Shown here one piece after another: positions 31,980 to 46,599 of a stretch of 64,000 bases of DNA; within the stretch, counting starts at the first letter, position 1, and every line of letters starts with the position of its first letter. The stretch comes from Phoronis australis. Taxonomy: Eukaryota; Phoronida; Phoronidae. The translations under genes and the position numbers were made by a program. Location of the stretch: the NCBI GenBank assembly GCA_002633005.1, contig NMRA01000438.1, positions 8,867 to 72,866 of the forward strand, written 5' to 3'. Below the pieces are notes generated by a model. It saw nothing but the letters and a program-made list of their open reading frames with translations. It had not been told where the DNA came from and searched no databases.

Positions 31980-34053
31980 GTGAGTTTTTGTTTGTTAATT
32001 GGGTTCTGATCAACTAAAAAGTTGTCCATACGACAGCGTCAAATTAGACAAATAATCGGTAATAATCTTCCGTGACCAACTTTAAACCAACTTCCAAGTT
32101 CAAGATTGAAAACTTGTCTTTTTTGCCCGACTGTCTAGCGACCTGTGCGATTCACACACTCGCTTCTGACGATTGACAAAGTATAGTGACTCAGTCATAT
32201 CGGGCAGATTCCTTGCGTTTCTGGTACTGTTGCTTATCATAGGTTTGGGAAGGAATCCCGCACAAAGAACACCATAAAATAGCAACCAATCCGTAGAGTT
32301 TTGTTCCCGTAGGTCAGTCCGTTTCTTGATAAATATTATAATCTCTCAGACTCAGGACACTAGCTGATATTGCCAATGTGGGAAGAACGTACTTTCTGAT
32401 GCAAAGGTCTCAAAAATGGGACCAATGGACATTCACGTAGGATGGAAAGAACCATTTCAAAAGTTGATAACTGTTGTTTATGCCATGCCAATGGTCAACG
32501 TCCTGGTACTTACACAAACAAACCTGTCCTTGTCACAAGAAGCCTGTCGTTTGTCATTTCTTACCAGCCTTCCCATTTATGTGTATGTCCAGGGACGTTA
32601 TTGGGATGGCCGGTTTTAAAAATCGACAGCTTGGACAACGTAGCCAAGAGAGAAAAAAGATGCCCTGTTCAAGACCAGTGGCCTCTGCAGAAGCGATGGC
32701 TAAATGAAGAATTACAACTAAGTCTGATTAATATTTTTTGAAGTTTAATAATAGATTTATTGAAACAATTAGTTGTTTTAGTTCGATAGATATTCAGGCA
32801 TAAAGCGAAATCTCAAATTATTTCCATCTATTTTTATTGTAAATGTCACACTCACAGTCAGCAAATGCTGGTAGCCATGTTTTACAGTGGATTACCTCCT
32901 TGTCCTGTGACTCGTACAGAACTCCGGCATATGACGAGTGTGAATCTCATGAATTTGGAAAACCACTTTTGGAATCCTAGATGAGTCCCTGGGACCTCCG
33001 TCATTGAGATTTGTTGGTCCGTTGTTCCCATTGGTTTGTCCACTACTTCCCATCAAAAGGTCCATCCCATCCCATCGGCACCCCAAGCTTCACTATTATT
33101 GGTTGGTAAAGGTCTACTATCTGAACTCTACACTTGTTCCTAGAAATCCTATGACATATTATGACTTCAGTAAACTATGCAGTTTCAATTGGGGTGTTTG
33201 TACAAACTTGCATGCACTTCAACACGTTTAAAGTCTATCTTTGTTTAAACACTGTCTTGTTCAGATTAGGAATGGCTCATATCTATTTGGAGTTGCTTAA
33301 AGTTTAAGAAACTCATGTCTGACCAATAAGCTGCATTAGCTCATTGATCTGACCCAAGTGCCCACTCCATTTCCTGAATTAATTATCAGCTGGTTTTTGA
33401 GGAACGAGCAATGGTCCTGCATGTTGATATCTGTCCTAGGTTCCGACATAATCAGTTGCAGGCTAGAAATTTGGAAATGTAAGCTGAGGTTTTGACTAAC
33501 TTGCAATTAGTCACACATGCGCGACTTGGGAATTCCGAGTGTGAGTCGAGTATTTTTACGCTTCATAATCCATAACCGATATAAATGGGGGCTATTTGTG
33601 TGAATCCGGTTATTTTAAAAATTCCCTTATAGGACCTGTTGATGACTCGCCAAATCAATTTGAAATGAATAAACACACTTGACTCCATTCCTTTTCGTTA
33701 ATTTGTTTTTGGCCTGCAAACTTTCGTTAGCTGGAGATGGAACCTGAATTCTACGTAATGACATAAATGTGACTTTATGGTTTTGTCCAGATTTCATGTG
33801 ATAACTGGTCACTTTGAGTTCTGTATTTGGCATTGATTTGGTTCAGGCCCCTTTCTTCTGTAAGCTATGAGTGCGTGCGTGTGGCGTGCGTGCCTGCATG
33901 GGTGTGTCCAGGAGTGCATTTGTTAGGGCCCTTCCAGCCTAAGATACGGTTGGGCTCGAATTTTTGGCAATGTGGACCTTTTCCTAAACTTTTGTCTCGT
34001 TTTCTCGCACTTTTTTTTTCTGAGGCGAACCTGTTCGCTTACTTCGCCAACTA

Positions 34054-34075
34054 GGGGAGCTCGTTCGAGCTCCCC
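34054..34075. repeat. Perfect 22-nt palindrome
   Basis: GGGGAGCTCG-TT-CGAGCTCCCC, a 10-bp GC-rich hairpin. A second small hairpin, GCGAA-CCTG-TTCGC, lies just upstream near 34025. TTCAGGCCCC occurs on both sides (33841 and 34098), suggesting element ends. Confidence 0.8.
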
Positions 34076-34706
34076 GAGCCCCCTGAGTGCGCGCATGTTC
34101 AGGCCCCGTTCTCCTGTAAAATTGTTGAAAAACCTCATGAAATTGCCTTAATCGGGTCAAAAAAATTACTCCAGACCTAATGATTAAATTCCCCTCAATG
34201 TCAGAATCCCCTCTGCTAGAAACTAAGTTTGGCTTCTTTATCATAACTGATGAGGAGTGATGACGGTGGAAGGAGGAGGGTTAATTTTGAAATGTGTTTC
34301 TCGAGGAAAGCTCGGAAGCGTGTTCATCATCTAGAAAAAAAAGCTTGAATGCTGAATCATTAGCGAAAGTGGCTACTTCTATTACATAAGTCAAGATTTT
34401 TCACCACATATTCTTTGCATTTATGCAACGTGCCTCTATTGACTTGATGTGTATTGTTCTGGCACTGATTTTCAGTGATATGATTATCCTGAAGGTCTAC
34501 TTGTGTTTTTCTTGTGCATCCTAGTGCTGGGATCGTTTTAGAAAAACGTGGTTTGGTGAATTGACCCATGCGGCCTCAAGTCTATGGGTCATTTTGGAGG
34601 ACATGAGCCATGTTGTTTTATCCTTTTTCCTTCCTATTTTAATGGCCCCGTTAGCCAAAGCTGGGCATCAGTAACAGATATGTGAAGGAAAAGATTCCCA
34701 TCATAA

Positions 34707-35117
34707 GTCCCGTTTAGACATCAACTTTTGGCCCGACGCAACTGACCCAGAGCAAATTGACCCGTGTCAAACGTCCGTTTACACACACAACTCACTAACC
34801 GTGGCAAGACGGAAATTGCAGGCTAGAGAGACTGGATCGCACATGCGCAGGTTTACAAATGACGAGAGTTGCGTATGAAGGTCATTCCACAAGCGTAGTA
34901 GAGATGATCCTTTCCACCTTGCCCCAGTTTCGCGTTTAGACATATAATTGACACGGCGCAAGATGATCGGGTGCAAATTGCTCTACCTCAAAACTGGTGG
35001 CAAAAATTTGTCATCGCGGTGTCAATTTGCTCTGTGACAGTCAGTCCGTTTACACACTGGAACAACTCGTTCGTTTGTGTCAGCTGATCGTTTCAACTTT
35101 GTAATGTGTAAACAGCA
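34707..35117. mobile_element. Possible MITE with repeated GTTTASACA motifs
   Basis: Left end GTCCCGTTTAGACAT and the inverse of the right end GTGCTGTTTACACAT agree at most positions. Related GTTTA[CG]ACA motifs recur inside near 34773, 34936 and 35048. Borders and target duplication not established. Confidence 0.4.
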
Positions 35118-37755
35118 CTTTAGACACTACTGCCAGTATTCAAATTTTTAATTGTTATCCATGACTAGACTCAAAACTGAGTTTAATGAATGGATACATG
35201 CTGAAAATTACGTAATCTGTTTTGGTGCAGTCAATTTTCTTGGCCATTGTTAGCCAGGGTCGATGACTCACTAAGAGATATTTCAATCTCAATTCTCTCA
35301 CTTCATTTATTTTAAGTTCCAGTTGGTAAGTTCTCAATTCAACTTTTTCTGTAGCCTTTGAGATACCACCAGCTGTTGCTTTTATTCTGGGCTTCCAGTC
35401 ACTTGTCTCCTTTGTGCCTATATGGATGTTTTATGAATTTAAATCATGTGACTGGACATAGGAAGCACTGATGCAGTTTGTAGGGCATTAAGTTTGCGTG
35501 ATTCTGTAGTTGTGGAGAGAAAACTTCACTTGTGACGGAGAAATCAGAATACGGTTTGGTAGCAGCCCTTCATTGACACAAACTTGGTTGAAAACACGAC
35601 TGTTAGTAGTTTTTGTTCGGCACAGAAATTGAATTTTCTCCGTAAATCAGACTAGTCACTTCGGCGGTGGCCATTTTGCAAGTCTTTGATTTTAGGTGGT
35701 CTTGCGTGATCTCGCTTTTCTCGCAAGATATTTGCTCTGAAGATGTGGGATGGCAAACAAAGTACAGTGATTTCCTACAGAAATAATCGCCGAAGTTGTA
35801 ATTTCCATTGGCAAAATGACGAAGTGCAATGTCGGAAATTGATAACATTTTATGGCATAACATTTAAAATCACTTTTCAGGCAATGAACTTGAAAAATAT
35901 TTTATGTACTAGATTGCACGGGATATCTTCTTTGACTGGTTATTAACTTGTGGTTATTATTATTTCTCCACGAACCACAACATTGGAGTTTTATTAAATT
36001 ATAGACGTCTGTGATACTGAGGATCGTTAGCAGGTCCAGGAGCGTCATAGAAATCCATGCGGTTCTGAATACCCAGACGTTTAGGGTTTGCAAACTAAGG
36101 ACTACCCCTTGTTCACAACAAAGGCAAATATGTGGCTTATTTCCTCTTGTCAAAACAGAGGGGCATTTTTTATTGGGCAAATTGGATATCAGGTTGCAAC
36201 TCTGAACTTCAGTCCTTCTTTCAATGTTTTGTTGACTGTGGCGTATCTTGGTTGGTAGTGTGTACTTCAAGGTTAGTAATAATTTTATGTTACGGGCATG
36301 TTGAGGTTGCTGTCGGGGGAACGTTTTGGAGGCCTTTTTAAACTTGTTTACTCTCAGGAATGTAAGCATGAGACAGAACGGAAAATCAAATTGTTGTATC
36401 ATGGTCTTATTTGTAATGTTGATTCACTGAGCTGGTACATGTAGTCTACTGAATGCATAATTTGCTAACTAGTTGTGAACAAAATATAAGTTCCTTATAA
36501 AAAAGCAGTTCATGTTTTATTATGAATAGGAACCACAAGTTATGAGCTGATGGTTCAAATACTAGGTTCACACGGCTGGTAAAAATGATGGCTGTTTTAT
36601 TGACTAAAACAGTAGCGAATATACTAAAAGAGCCAAAAAGAGTGTCCGTGAAGGGATCATTTTGGCTAGGAGTTTGTTTCTTCACTACCCATGTTGCTTT
36701 TCAGCAAAAATTGATTTCAAAACATGTTCACTATCTGCTATGAATTGATTATTAATGCTATAAACAAAGGCTTTTTCCCTAGTGGATGTTTGTCCTTTGA
36801 AGTGAGCCCTCTGGCTACGAAAGTGCAAGTGCGAAAACGGCAACAGTTTCAGGGCAACTCAAAACTGCCAACAAAGCAACAACAATGATAACACTTGTAA
36901 CCTGGTTACATTATTAGTATTTTTAGGATCGAAAGGGCTTGGTGAGAATTCCAGCATTTTAACCAATATCTGAAAAGGGTAAAAGGTTTTACTAAAATTT
37001 TGAAATTGCCTTAATCAGTTCAGCAAGTTTGAGCTATCTTTCTTAATTGTTTAAGTGCTATCCGACTACGTATCAGTAACTTATCAATGTCTTGTTTATA
37101 TGCCAGCTTTTCGATACTTTAAACTGAACTTTTCTTACTTGCTTTTTTATAAAGCTCTGACTTTCAGTGATTGCATTTTGTTTTCTGCTCAGTATCCATC
37201 GATTAATTACAAACTAATGCACATATAAAAAACGTTGGATAAGATGAAGCGTGAACATATTTAAACCTCAATCTACTGTAATTTCCTCACCGTAACAATG
37301 AGCAATTTTCCCACACAACAATCATTAAACGAATTGATGATGACAGTAACGCGTCTGTATTCCAGATCTCTTGTGTCATACCTCAGTAACATCAGCTCTG
37401 ATCACGTCACGTAATATTAATCCAGGTGCGGCATTACCTGAATTACTCAAAGTTCCCAGTCTCTTCAAATATTGATCACAAGTCATCAGGCTGGCTGAGG
37501 TCTTGTAATGACTGTGTAATTCGTTTCTCAACAATAGACCCTTGGTGTCATTGTCCTGTTTGTCTTTCCTGACTTCCATTGTTTTCAGGGATGTTTTCTT
37601 TCGGAATCCTTCAGGTTTCCGTTTGGCAGCTTATGTGTTGTTCAAAGTGGGAAGCTGTATCTCTCCTGTTTATAACATGCTTTGATATTCAGTGTTGGCA
37701 AGGACAGGTAATTAATTCTTGGTGTTTGGAAAATTTTAGTATGATGTAGTTCTGA

Positions 37756-37840
37756 CTTTATTTCTGTTTCTGTTGACAAAGGACGTTATTACGTTAGAAA
37801 ATTTCATTTGATCCATTCTTGTTGTTTTATTTACCTATTT
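37756..37840 (+). repeat. Decayed single-arm copy of the 8496 foldback
   Basis: CTTTATTTCTGTTTCTGTTG matches the loop of the 8496-8676 element. TTTGATCCATTCTTGTTGTT and the following bases match its right arm, with a gap between. The left arm is not recognisable. Confidence 0.75.
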
Positions 37841-38617
37841 GTAGTTCTGAAGGTATGCAGGGATATTTATTGGCCGTTTTACCTGATATATGACAACTAA
37901 ACTCACGCGTCAAAAAGTGGCCGAATTTGAAGAATGTTTTTCCTGTTGAAACTATAGCTTCAAACTATTTCATGAATATTGCGACGTGAGAAACTCGTTA
38001 AATTCAATTAATGTTCACAGATTTGATTGGGATATGAAGTCGGACGCAACACTAATTACGCGTCGGCCATAGCCACTAACGTGAAACTTTTAAGTTGGTA
38101 CTGACGAACCTTGGCACTTACAGATTTAATGTAGGTCCTTATTAGCAATTCTGTGGTTTAGCCAGATGTCTAGACAAAATAGAAATCAAATCTGTAAAAA
38201 TCAATGTTTTGTAGTCATTCATTGGCTCACGTGATATAAATGGTCAAGATGAAATTTCAAATATGCGGTTACGGTTTTCTATTCATTTTCGTTTTACCTA
38301 ATTGATGATTTTTTCAGAAATCATACACGTCCTGTTATGTGATAGTTTCTAATCAAAAGTAGCAATGTTTTGAAAAATTCTTAAGGTGTATAAATATATA
38401 TTTTCAGTGAGACGAGGATAATATGAGGAAATAGTTTATCCCATTCAACCCGCCATCTTTTTGGTCACATCACGTATTTTTTAGAACATTGCGATTCACC
38501 AGCTAAGTCTACAGTTGTATAGGAATCCGTTCAGCAATTTCCGAGACACAACATTCAAGTTAGCCAAATGTAGACACTTTTCTAGAGTTCCACACAATGA
38601 ACTCCATTCTGTCCACG

Positions 38618-38667
38618 GTGTAGTACGGTGTAATAATGTGTAATAATGTGTAATAATGTGTAATTAT
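38618..38667. repeat. 10-bp tandem repeat, about 5 copies
   Basis: GTGTAATAAT three times in a row, flanked by the variants GTGTAGTACG and GTGTAATTAT. Confidence 0.92.
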
Positions 38668-41600
38668 GAACAACAATTCCCTGTAATAAATATAGTTCGA
38701 GGGAGGAGTCCCTCCCAAAAACAGGAAGGAAAACAATGGCAATCAGAGATGGTACTGTGTGAGGCTTTAATGAGCCATAAAGTTAATTGAGCACTCCTGG
38801 TATTTAGGTATACTGTCCTGACAGTTGAATGGGTGGTTAGGTTGTTTTAAAACCCCCTGAAGCCTGTTTCATTTCAGCTCCTTGTAAAATCTCATTCTGT
38901 CAACCAGGAAGCAGATCTTGACAGCCCTGACTTGACTATCATTTTGACCTCTGACCTGGTTATCCAGATGTACAAATTCATTGCTGGTTGGGCTATTGTG
39001 TTTAGATGGCGGACACTGATAGTGGCGCAGATGTCTGAACTGTGATGTTATTGTACAGTGGTTTCCCATGTTAGCTCTAGCCAGAAGTTTTCCTGTTTGG
39101 ATTCATGGCAACAAAATCTTTGCAAACTCTTTGCTCCCGGGTAAGTTGTGTTGTGCTATTCCTGAGCAGTTTAAAAAAAAGTGTGGTCAAAGTTGCCAAG
39201 CTTTATTCTGTGTGATTTCATTCATTTTGTTGCCAAGTAAGTTTTATTTCTATCCATCTCTGCGAGGTCCTTACCAAAGCTTGACTGTGGCTCACAGGTT
39301 TGTCAACTTAACAATTTACCGTCATCCGCTTCATAGTCTAAAAAAAGTTTGGATGACAATCATAAATTTCTGTTCTACTTTTTCTACTGACGTCAAGTGG
39401 CTGCGCTGGAACATGAGCAAAATATCTGCCAACCACAGTTCCGCACCTGTCCATTGCAGTAGCTAGCTATGGACATGGACTTGCATTTAAACTTAGTTAA
39501 CAAACTCAGACTTATTTCACGGTTTAGGACATCCCACGTTAATTTCAGTTTCAAATCCCGGTTTACAGATTCCCAGTTTCAGGTTCTCACAAGTCAAAAA
39601 TCACGTTTCACGGATCATGAAAAACGTCCCTCCTAAAATTTCTGTTTCTTTTCCCACAATTCACATGGCATTGTAACTTACCATATGTTACTTTGTAAAG
39701 CAGGGAACCTGTCAATGTGCTGCTGGTTTATGTGCTAATTGCCATCAGCAGCAGTTCTTAGGCCAAGAAAAGTTTCTTTGATGATCTTGTTGTCCAATGG
39801 CGTATCTTCCTCCGTGGTGTTGTTTCCCGTATATTTTTTGTATTTTCCTGTTTTTGGCATCCCATGTCACGTGAAACAGAATTTGAATCCAGGACTCACA
39901 GAATAAGTTGTTGTTTTCAACAAGTTTCTTTTTGGAATTTAACTATCAACTGTTAATGTTTACTTTAGTTAAATCATGAAATTGACCATGTTTCAAGCAT
40001 TGCTGTGAATGCCCTTTAAAGCATGTGTCATAGTAGCAGCTATTTATGTGGCTTGAACACTGCTGTTTTCATTCGAAAAACTTTGTGTTGCTGAATCTCA
40101 GTTTTCTCACTGAGATTGAAATTGAGCACATCAGGAATGATGGAGTGCTGTCAGTGGCAATGCTCTGCTAAGTCTTGAAGCTGAGACTAACTGTTCTGTG
40201 TTCTTGATTAATTTTTTTCAAATGTCACGGTAAAAAGCCTCCAGTTTGGGACAACCTTAAAAATTTGAGACATAGAAATTCAAGTAGACATCGATTTTCT
40301 TGATTCTGACGATTGGTACTTGAGTGATTTTGGTTTCCCTCTTTTTCTCAAATTTTGGACCCTCATAGATGACAGTAGTCTTGTACAGGCATCCTGCATT
40401 TCGATTACCGGTTTTCTTCACTGAATTTAGGCACATGAGATTCAGACTGCTGTTGGCACTAAACTGTAAAGGTGGCATTGACGTTTAAAAGGTTGAGATC
40501 GCACTGTCACAATTGATATATCAACCATTAAGCAAATTTGCGTAGAGGCTCAAGAATTTGAGCACAGATGGGGGTCGGCTGTAAAGGACTGAAGAGAAGT
40601 CAGAACACCAAACTTTAAAAAGTATGAGACTGGATTCCAGTTAGTTGTATTGTGTTGTCTGGGTAACTGCTAATCCCGTCATGCTCCTGTTGTGTCCACA
40701 CACAGTCTATCCTAGAACAACTTGCACTAGTGCAACTTACCCCTCTTTGAGTAGAGCGTGCACGCAATGACCTATCCCATTACTAGGGTTAGGCAGAAGT
40801 TGTTGCTCTGTGCGTGACAATGAACACCTAATGCCAATATGACGCGCAAGAGAAAACCCGTCTGTACGTAACCGCTGATTATGACTTCCGCCCTTCCCCA
40901 CTTTTGCAGCCACACAGTTTTTACATGTGGCGCAAGTTACCTTAGAACCAGTAACCCCACCTGGATAATATGGAGCAAGTTGTCATAAGTCGGGTAAGTT
41001 GCGCTACTTTAAGTAGCGTTCAGACAGCACTCAAACCTAGCGACAAGTGACAACTCATTCCAGAAGTAACTTCCAGGAGTAATGTTCGAGCAGTAACTTG
41101 TTCAACAGTAAGTCTATAAGTGGAGGACACTTTAATGTCATGGATGAGGACAGCATTTAATTACATGCTTTCTGCTGGTTACACATGGTCATTCAACTGC
41201 CATCTGGTGGCTTGACAACATGGTGCAGGTTGTTGACATTAGTCCTGGTATTTTAGTTAAAGGTTCTTAACGATTTGTTATGCACATTTAATCTGCCTCC
41301 AAAAACTATTTTCTAACTTACACGTGACTGTTTTTGACGGGCGAGGGCTCTGGCTTTGTTATTTCTTTGGTTTGGCCATCATGCTGTCAAATTGCCAGTA
41401 TTGTATGAGTGAGGTTTTCAGAACTTGTCAATATATCGGAAATATCCAGCATTGTAAAATGTCCACGAAAAAAAGATCTTGTATTTAATCTTTGTCCGTT
41501 CAGCGTATGTTGTGCTCGTCAGATCAAATGAAAGTTGCTTTTGTGCTCTTCCAAGCCTGACGAATTGAATGTTTGGTGGCTTTATGGAGTACGGTACACG

Positions 41601-42630
41601 CCTCACAACCCCAGCCACCTCCTTGATATTGATGTGAATTTGCTAAAATCAAATCTGAATTAAGCATGGTTTTCGTGGAATTTGAATTTTCTGAACTCGT
41701 GGAAAACTGCTTAAACGTGGTGGCACGTAAAATCGGCTTCATTTCACATGTCTCCCCAAGTTGCAAATTAACCAAGTTCCAAACATTTACATGTGCATGA
41801 AAATCAGTGGGCTGAGATTACAAAAACAGTTTTCACTTCCTGGTTTCATAAGTGAGGCCTGCCAACTGAACTTAACAGCAGTTCTTCTAATTAGCACACA
41901 ATATGGCTGACAAGTGAAACTTTATTCTGTCACATTTTAACACAGAAGTGTGGATTAAGAAAATTTTAATTGATTACTGGCTTAGTTTGCACTGTGTAGA
42001 TGGCGTAAAGCAATATTTGAATAGGTGAAGAATTACGCATCATTGTGAATCGATACTGTCATTCCAGGCTGTTGGACTACTATGTATCCAGTCAAGCCAG
42101 TGGAACTTCTTCATTGCTTTTGCTAACTGCTGTACAGTTCACCAGGAACCATAGAACATGTCATCTTGAGAGCATTGCTGTTATCTCTCTGAACTTTTAT
42201 GTCCTTGAGAATATCGGTCTATGAGTGAAACTGAAGTGGGAACATAGTTCACAAACAGGGCTTCAACACATTGACCTCTGACTTGATCTTCCCCCCAAGC
42301 CTCAATTCAATTGTCTGCAAGTGCTCAAATGTTGTAGGGGCCTAACCAGAGGGTTGTGTGTGACCTTATACAACTGTCTCATGTCAAAAGTGGGTGTATG
42401 ACTTTGGTATTGGAAACAATCTCACCTGTTGAAAGGACACAATATGATTCATGGATTGACATCCCAATTTTTTATTATTTTCCATGAAACATAATGGTCC
42501 AGGACAAAACACCAAATTAAATGCTTTTATGTGGTTTTTGTACCACAGCTACTCTTAGAAAATTTTTAAAAAATTTGTGGGCTTGTAGCAATTTGTTTGG
42601 TGATGGTCGAATATAAGATGCCCGAATTTT

Positions 42631-42676
42631 GAGAACCAGTTTTCTCTACTGAATAACGGTTATCAAACTGGTTCTC
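42631..42676 (+). repeat. 46-bp dispersed hairpin, copy B
   Basis: GAGAACCAGTTTTCTCTACT ... TATCAAACTGGTTCTC, exactly 46 bp. The flanks continue the palindrome weakly (ATGCCCGAATTTT left, AAAATACAGGCAT right). Confidence 0.92.
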
Positions 42677-45600
42677 AAAATACAGGCATGTTATGTCTGA
42701 CTGTTGTCACTCGATTAGGCCAAAACTGGTGAGATTTAACTGTATCACGGTGCACCTTAACTAACTCTTAGTATGATTACTTTGCACCTGTTACGTTCAT
42801 TTTCAAGAATTTGGTTACTAGAGCTGGCAGTCAATGACCTGTCGCATCAGCCCTGCATGCGGGTTGTAGTGGTGATTTTCTGTTCTAGGGAGAGAGGTGC
42901 ATCAACAGCAAGGCTGTGTTCAGCAGACCTAACTTGCTACCGGGGAAAAGCCAATGCAATTACTTGTCTCGTTTATGCGTGGCAATATCGCAAAGTAGTT
43001 GCGTTATCTCGGACTTTTGCAAATTTCCTGCAGGTCTACAGACCACAGTCCAGGTCATCACCCAGTGATCTACCACTTTAAATAAACCTTTCAAAGTTTG
43101 ATAAAAAAGAACTGAGTGATAAATTACTATTTATTCAAATGCTTAATCTTCTTTTTGTTTTGTTCTCTATAGAAAAGATTGCATCCAAAGGGATTTCTTA
43201 TGAGTATCAATGAGTTGTGCACTCCCAGGCTATTATTGCTAAGCACGCATTCAGTCTTTAGAACCAGGCAAAGGTCGCCCTGACCTTCATTCTCCTCTCC
43301 TGTTGGAGTTCTATCTCAAATGATCTTTGTTGGAGTTCTGCAATCCATCATCTCTTTCCCCTTACTAAGTAGAAGACACTGTTCTGGTCAATGGAGTGGT
43401 CGCTGTTTGAATTTTTGGAAATTGAGTGCGGTGTATTTTGCTCTTTTGTAAAAAATCCAGGAAACTGTGCTGAGATAGTGTGCTAATTGTCTGCTTATTC
43501 TAGACAGAAATTATTGCAATTTTGCCATTTTCCACTATTCTAAGTCTGATATTGCAAATAATGGAAGCTTTACTAAATGTTGAACGTATTTAATGACATT
43601 TACACGGTACAAAGCAGGCTAGTATTAAAGAGACTCAATTTTTCTGTTAATCTGAATTATATTTTGTTGAGAAATTTTACACTAAAGAATATTCCTTCTC
43701 GCCATAGTGTGCGGTAAATAGTTGAGGAATTCCCCAACTGACAGTGGTGGGACCTGCCCAGTATCTTTTGCTGTCAGTCACAATGGTGCGCCAGCCAAAA
43801 ACAACACCAGTCAGTCAGGCTAAATACCAGCTTCAATATTTATCCAACCCCTGATGTTGTTTTCATAAAGCCAGTATTGAAACAGTCTACTGCAGTGGCT
43901 GCAGTGTGTCAAGAAGCCAATATGTGGTGTCTGTTTGCAGTAATTTTGTTGAAGCCAAAGGGTACAGTCTGCACTAGACTGGTGCCTGGGTTTGGGAAAA
44001 CCTCTTATCCTGTTTCATAGTGCACAAGTTGCCTGGACCATTGTACCCATTTATCCCACATTTCATTACTTGTGATTGAAATGCAAGTGTGTTGCCAGTG
44101 GATTTTCGTTAACTACCTCATTATAGAAATTTGTGTTCTCTAACTAATTTCTGGTTTTAGTACTTCCAGGAGTGATGAATGGTTTTAATTGCTATTAGAA
44201 ATTTGGGTGACCTCTGCCTCTGGCTGATTGCTCAATTGGTTCATGGCAGTAACATACTTTTGGGTTGTGTTCTGCAGCAATTGTCGTTTGTCAAAATTTG
44301 TGCTATAATGTAAAGTTTCGTCAGCTGCTGAGTGAAAGTGTCTTGGTCTGTCATGTTCGTGGCGTTCAACACCTTAGGTTTCTTCTGGATATTACTAACT
44401 GTAGGCTGAGATATTCTTGGCATCTGCTAGAATAGTTCAATTGGCTTAGGGGTTGTTTGAGTATTTATAAAATAATTTCTTAACAGTCAATCTTCTGTTT
44501 ACTCAACATAAACACTAGGGGTAAATGTACTGTGACTGGAAATCAGCTTGGGTGGGTTTGCAGTGACCTCTGGTGAAGATCCTGAGGATGTTATGTACAG
44601 TACAGATTAGCTGCAGTTAAAGTAACCAACTCATCAATTTCAAATAAAAATAATTGCTAAAACTACCGTTTTCTTATTTTTGTGGACTTCTTACGTTGGT
44701 GTGAGTGTATGCAATTTTTCAAAATGTGACCTGATCGTATGGTAACAGAACTTGAGCTTGGCAAAACATTGTTTTCTAATAGTCCTTATCATTGATGAAA
44801 AACGAGAAAAACAAAATTCTTCTTGTCCACCATACTGTGTCCTAAAGAACATTTGGTAAAAGGTAAATATTCTCCTGTTTGGGGTTGCCAATATTGCTTA
44901 CGTCTAAACTTTGGTACAAGGTCCAACCAGTTGAGCAAACTGGCTAATCTTGTGATCAACATAGGTTGGTTGATATTTTTGTAAAACTTCAAATCTATTT
45001 TCAAGCTCTGCTTATTAATATGTAGCATGGTATCCGATATGCCCAAAACGGCCTGCTTCCGTTCTTCAGAATTGAGAAGATTCAATTTCGCGTTGAATTT
45101 CAACTTCCTAAACTTTTGAGACCTTCCCAAACTGTAGAATTTTTACTGTAGTGAGATTTTACCAGTGAATGGTAGCTCTTCAGCCTGCTCTGAGTGGTCA
45201 TGAGCCGGATTGTTTGTGATTCCCTGCAAGGGAAAGCAATTCAAATGTTTTAATTTTGTATGGTGTAAGGGGCTACACCACATTCAGTGACTTCATTGGT
45301 TCCTTGAAGCCCGCGATATTTTAATGTGCCAGAGTGGAAATTTGACCGCATTCTCAGACTGGCTAAAACGCTAGCTTTTTCGCCAACACTTTCACCAGAA
45401 GCAAATGGTAGTCATGCGTCACTTTTGTTAGCACTTTGCTGGTGGTTTGAGTTACCCCAAAACTGCTGGCGTTTTAGCATGCGTTTTTTTTTTTTTACCA
45501 GACCGCTTACTTCAAAGGACACGCGTGTGCAGGGGAAAGGGCCCCTTGTTTATCACCGCATTAATGACTGGCTGTTCTGACATTAATTTTTGCTTTAAAA

Positions 45601-45775
45601 AACTTGGGTGGTGTTGAAACCAACTAACTGCTGATAAAAATGTTGGTCTTCCCTTCTGTCAGGCTGAAACACTCAAGCCAAAGAAACTGGTAGTGTGTTT
45701 GCCATTTGCCGAGTAAATGACTTTTTACTCAATCTTTGACCCTGGACTAAGTATGTGACAAATTTCTCTGGGCAG

Positions 45776-45915
45776 AGTTCAATAACGCTAGGACCTTGCT
45801 AAAGGGCTAGACTTCACGAGATTACGTGAGGTATTGCCATGTATTTTAAATGAGAACGCATGATTTTGGCTGGATTTCAGCGAGGTCCTAGTGTAGGTCC
45901 TAGCATTATTGAACT
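45776..45915. mobile_element. Short inverted-repeat element (140 bp)
   Basis: Left AGTTCAATAACGCTAGGACC and right GGTCCTAGCATTATTGAACT are inverted with one mismatch. The pairing continues inward (CTTGCT / AGCGAG) beyond a 12-bp duplication in the right arm. MITE-like; no protein, no clear target duplication. Confidence 0.7.
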
Positions 45916-46599
45916 TTAGCCTGGTCTGCCCTGACTTTGTTCACAGCATGAGTGCCAAGGCCTGCTGGCATTGACTGTTATTCATTACTTGGACTCTGGC
46001 AGGATTTCAACTTGAATTTTAAAATTGCAAGCACAATATATTTATAAGTTAATGTTAAAACATGAAGCAAACTTGAAGAAACAAAAGTTTTTCATAGGTT
46101 TAAATCTCAGAACTACAACTGATACAAGCATCCGTGCTTTTTTTGCAAAGCAAAGTTCAGAAAATCAGGGTCATGCTTGTGCTAAATTTGAGCCCTGTGT
46201 CCTATAATCAACACCCTCAGCACTTGGAACTTACCAATAGCCTGGGGCTCACTTCACAGTAGACCTATGGTACATACAACCACTTGCATAAGCCCTTTGG
46301 TGGTTAGTGAAATACTACACTTTATGCAGTGTGTACTTGTGTTGAACCTAGATAGCTGTTCCTACTTGTTTTTGAATGAGTTTGACTGGAGAGGTTTGAA
46401 GTGAAACCTGTGGAGAAATCTATTATGGATCTCCAGTCAATGGAATTTGTGGCAAGGCCATGCATTTTTTACAGGGTAATATCCATTTCAGCAGCTCAGC
46501 AGGGCACTTGACTTTAGAATATGAATGGTTGTAAAATGAATGATGTAGCCATTGATATTTCCGTGACTGTAGTATTGAATTTAATATTTGCTATGGTAG

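Noticed and set aside
35902-36402. 166-codon open frame on minus
   Set aside because: Contains no catalytic motif of a reverse transcriptase or other known domain; at best an unidentifiable retroelement relic.
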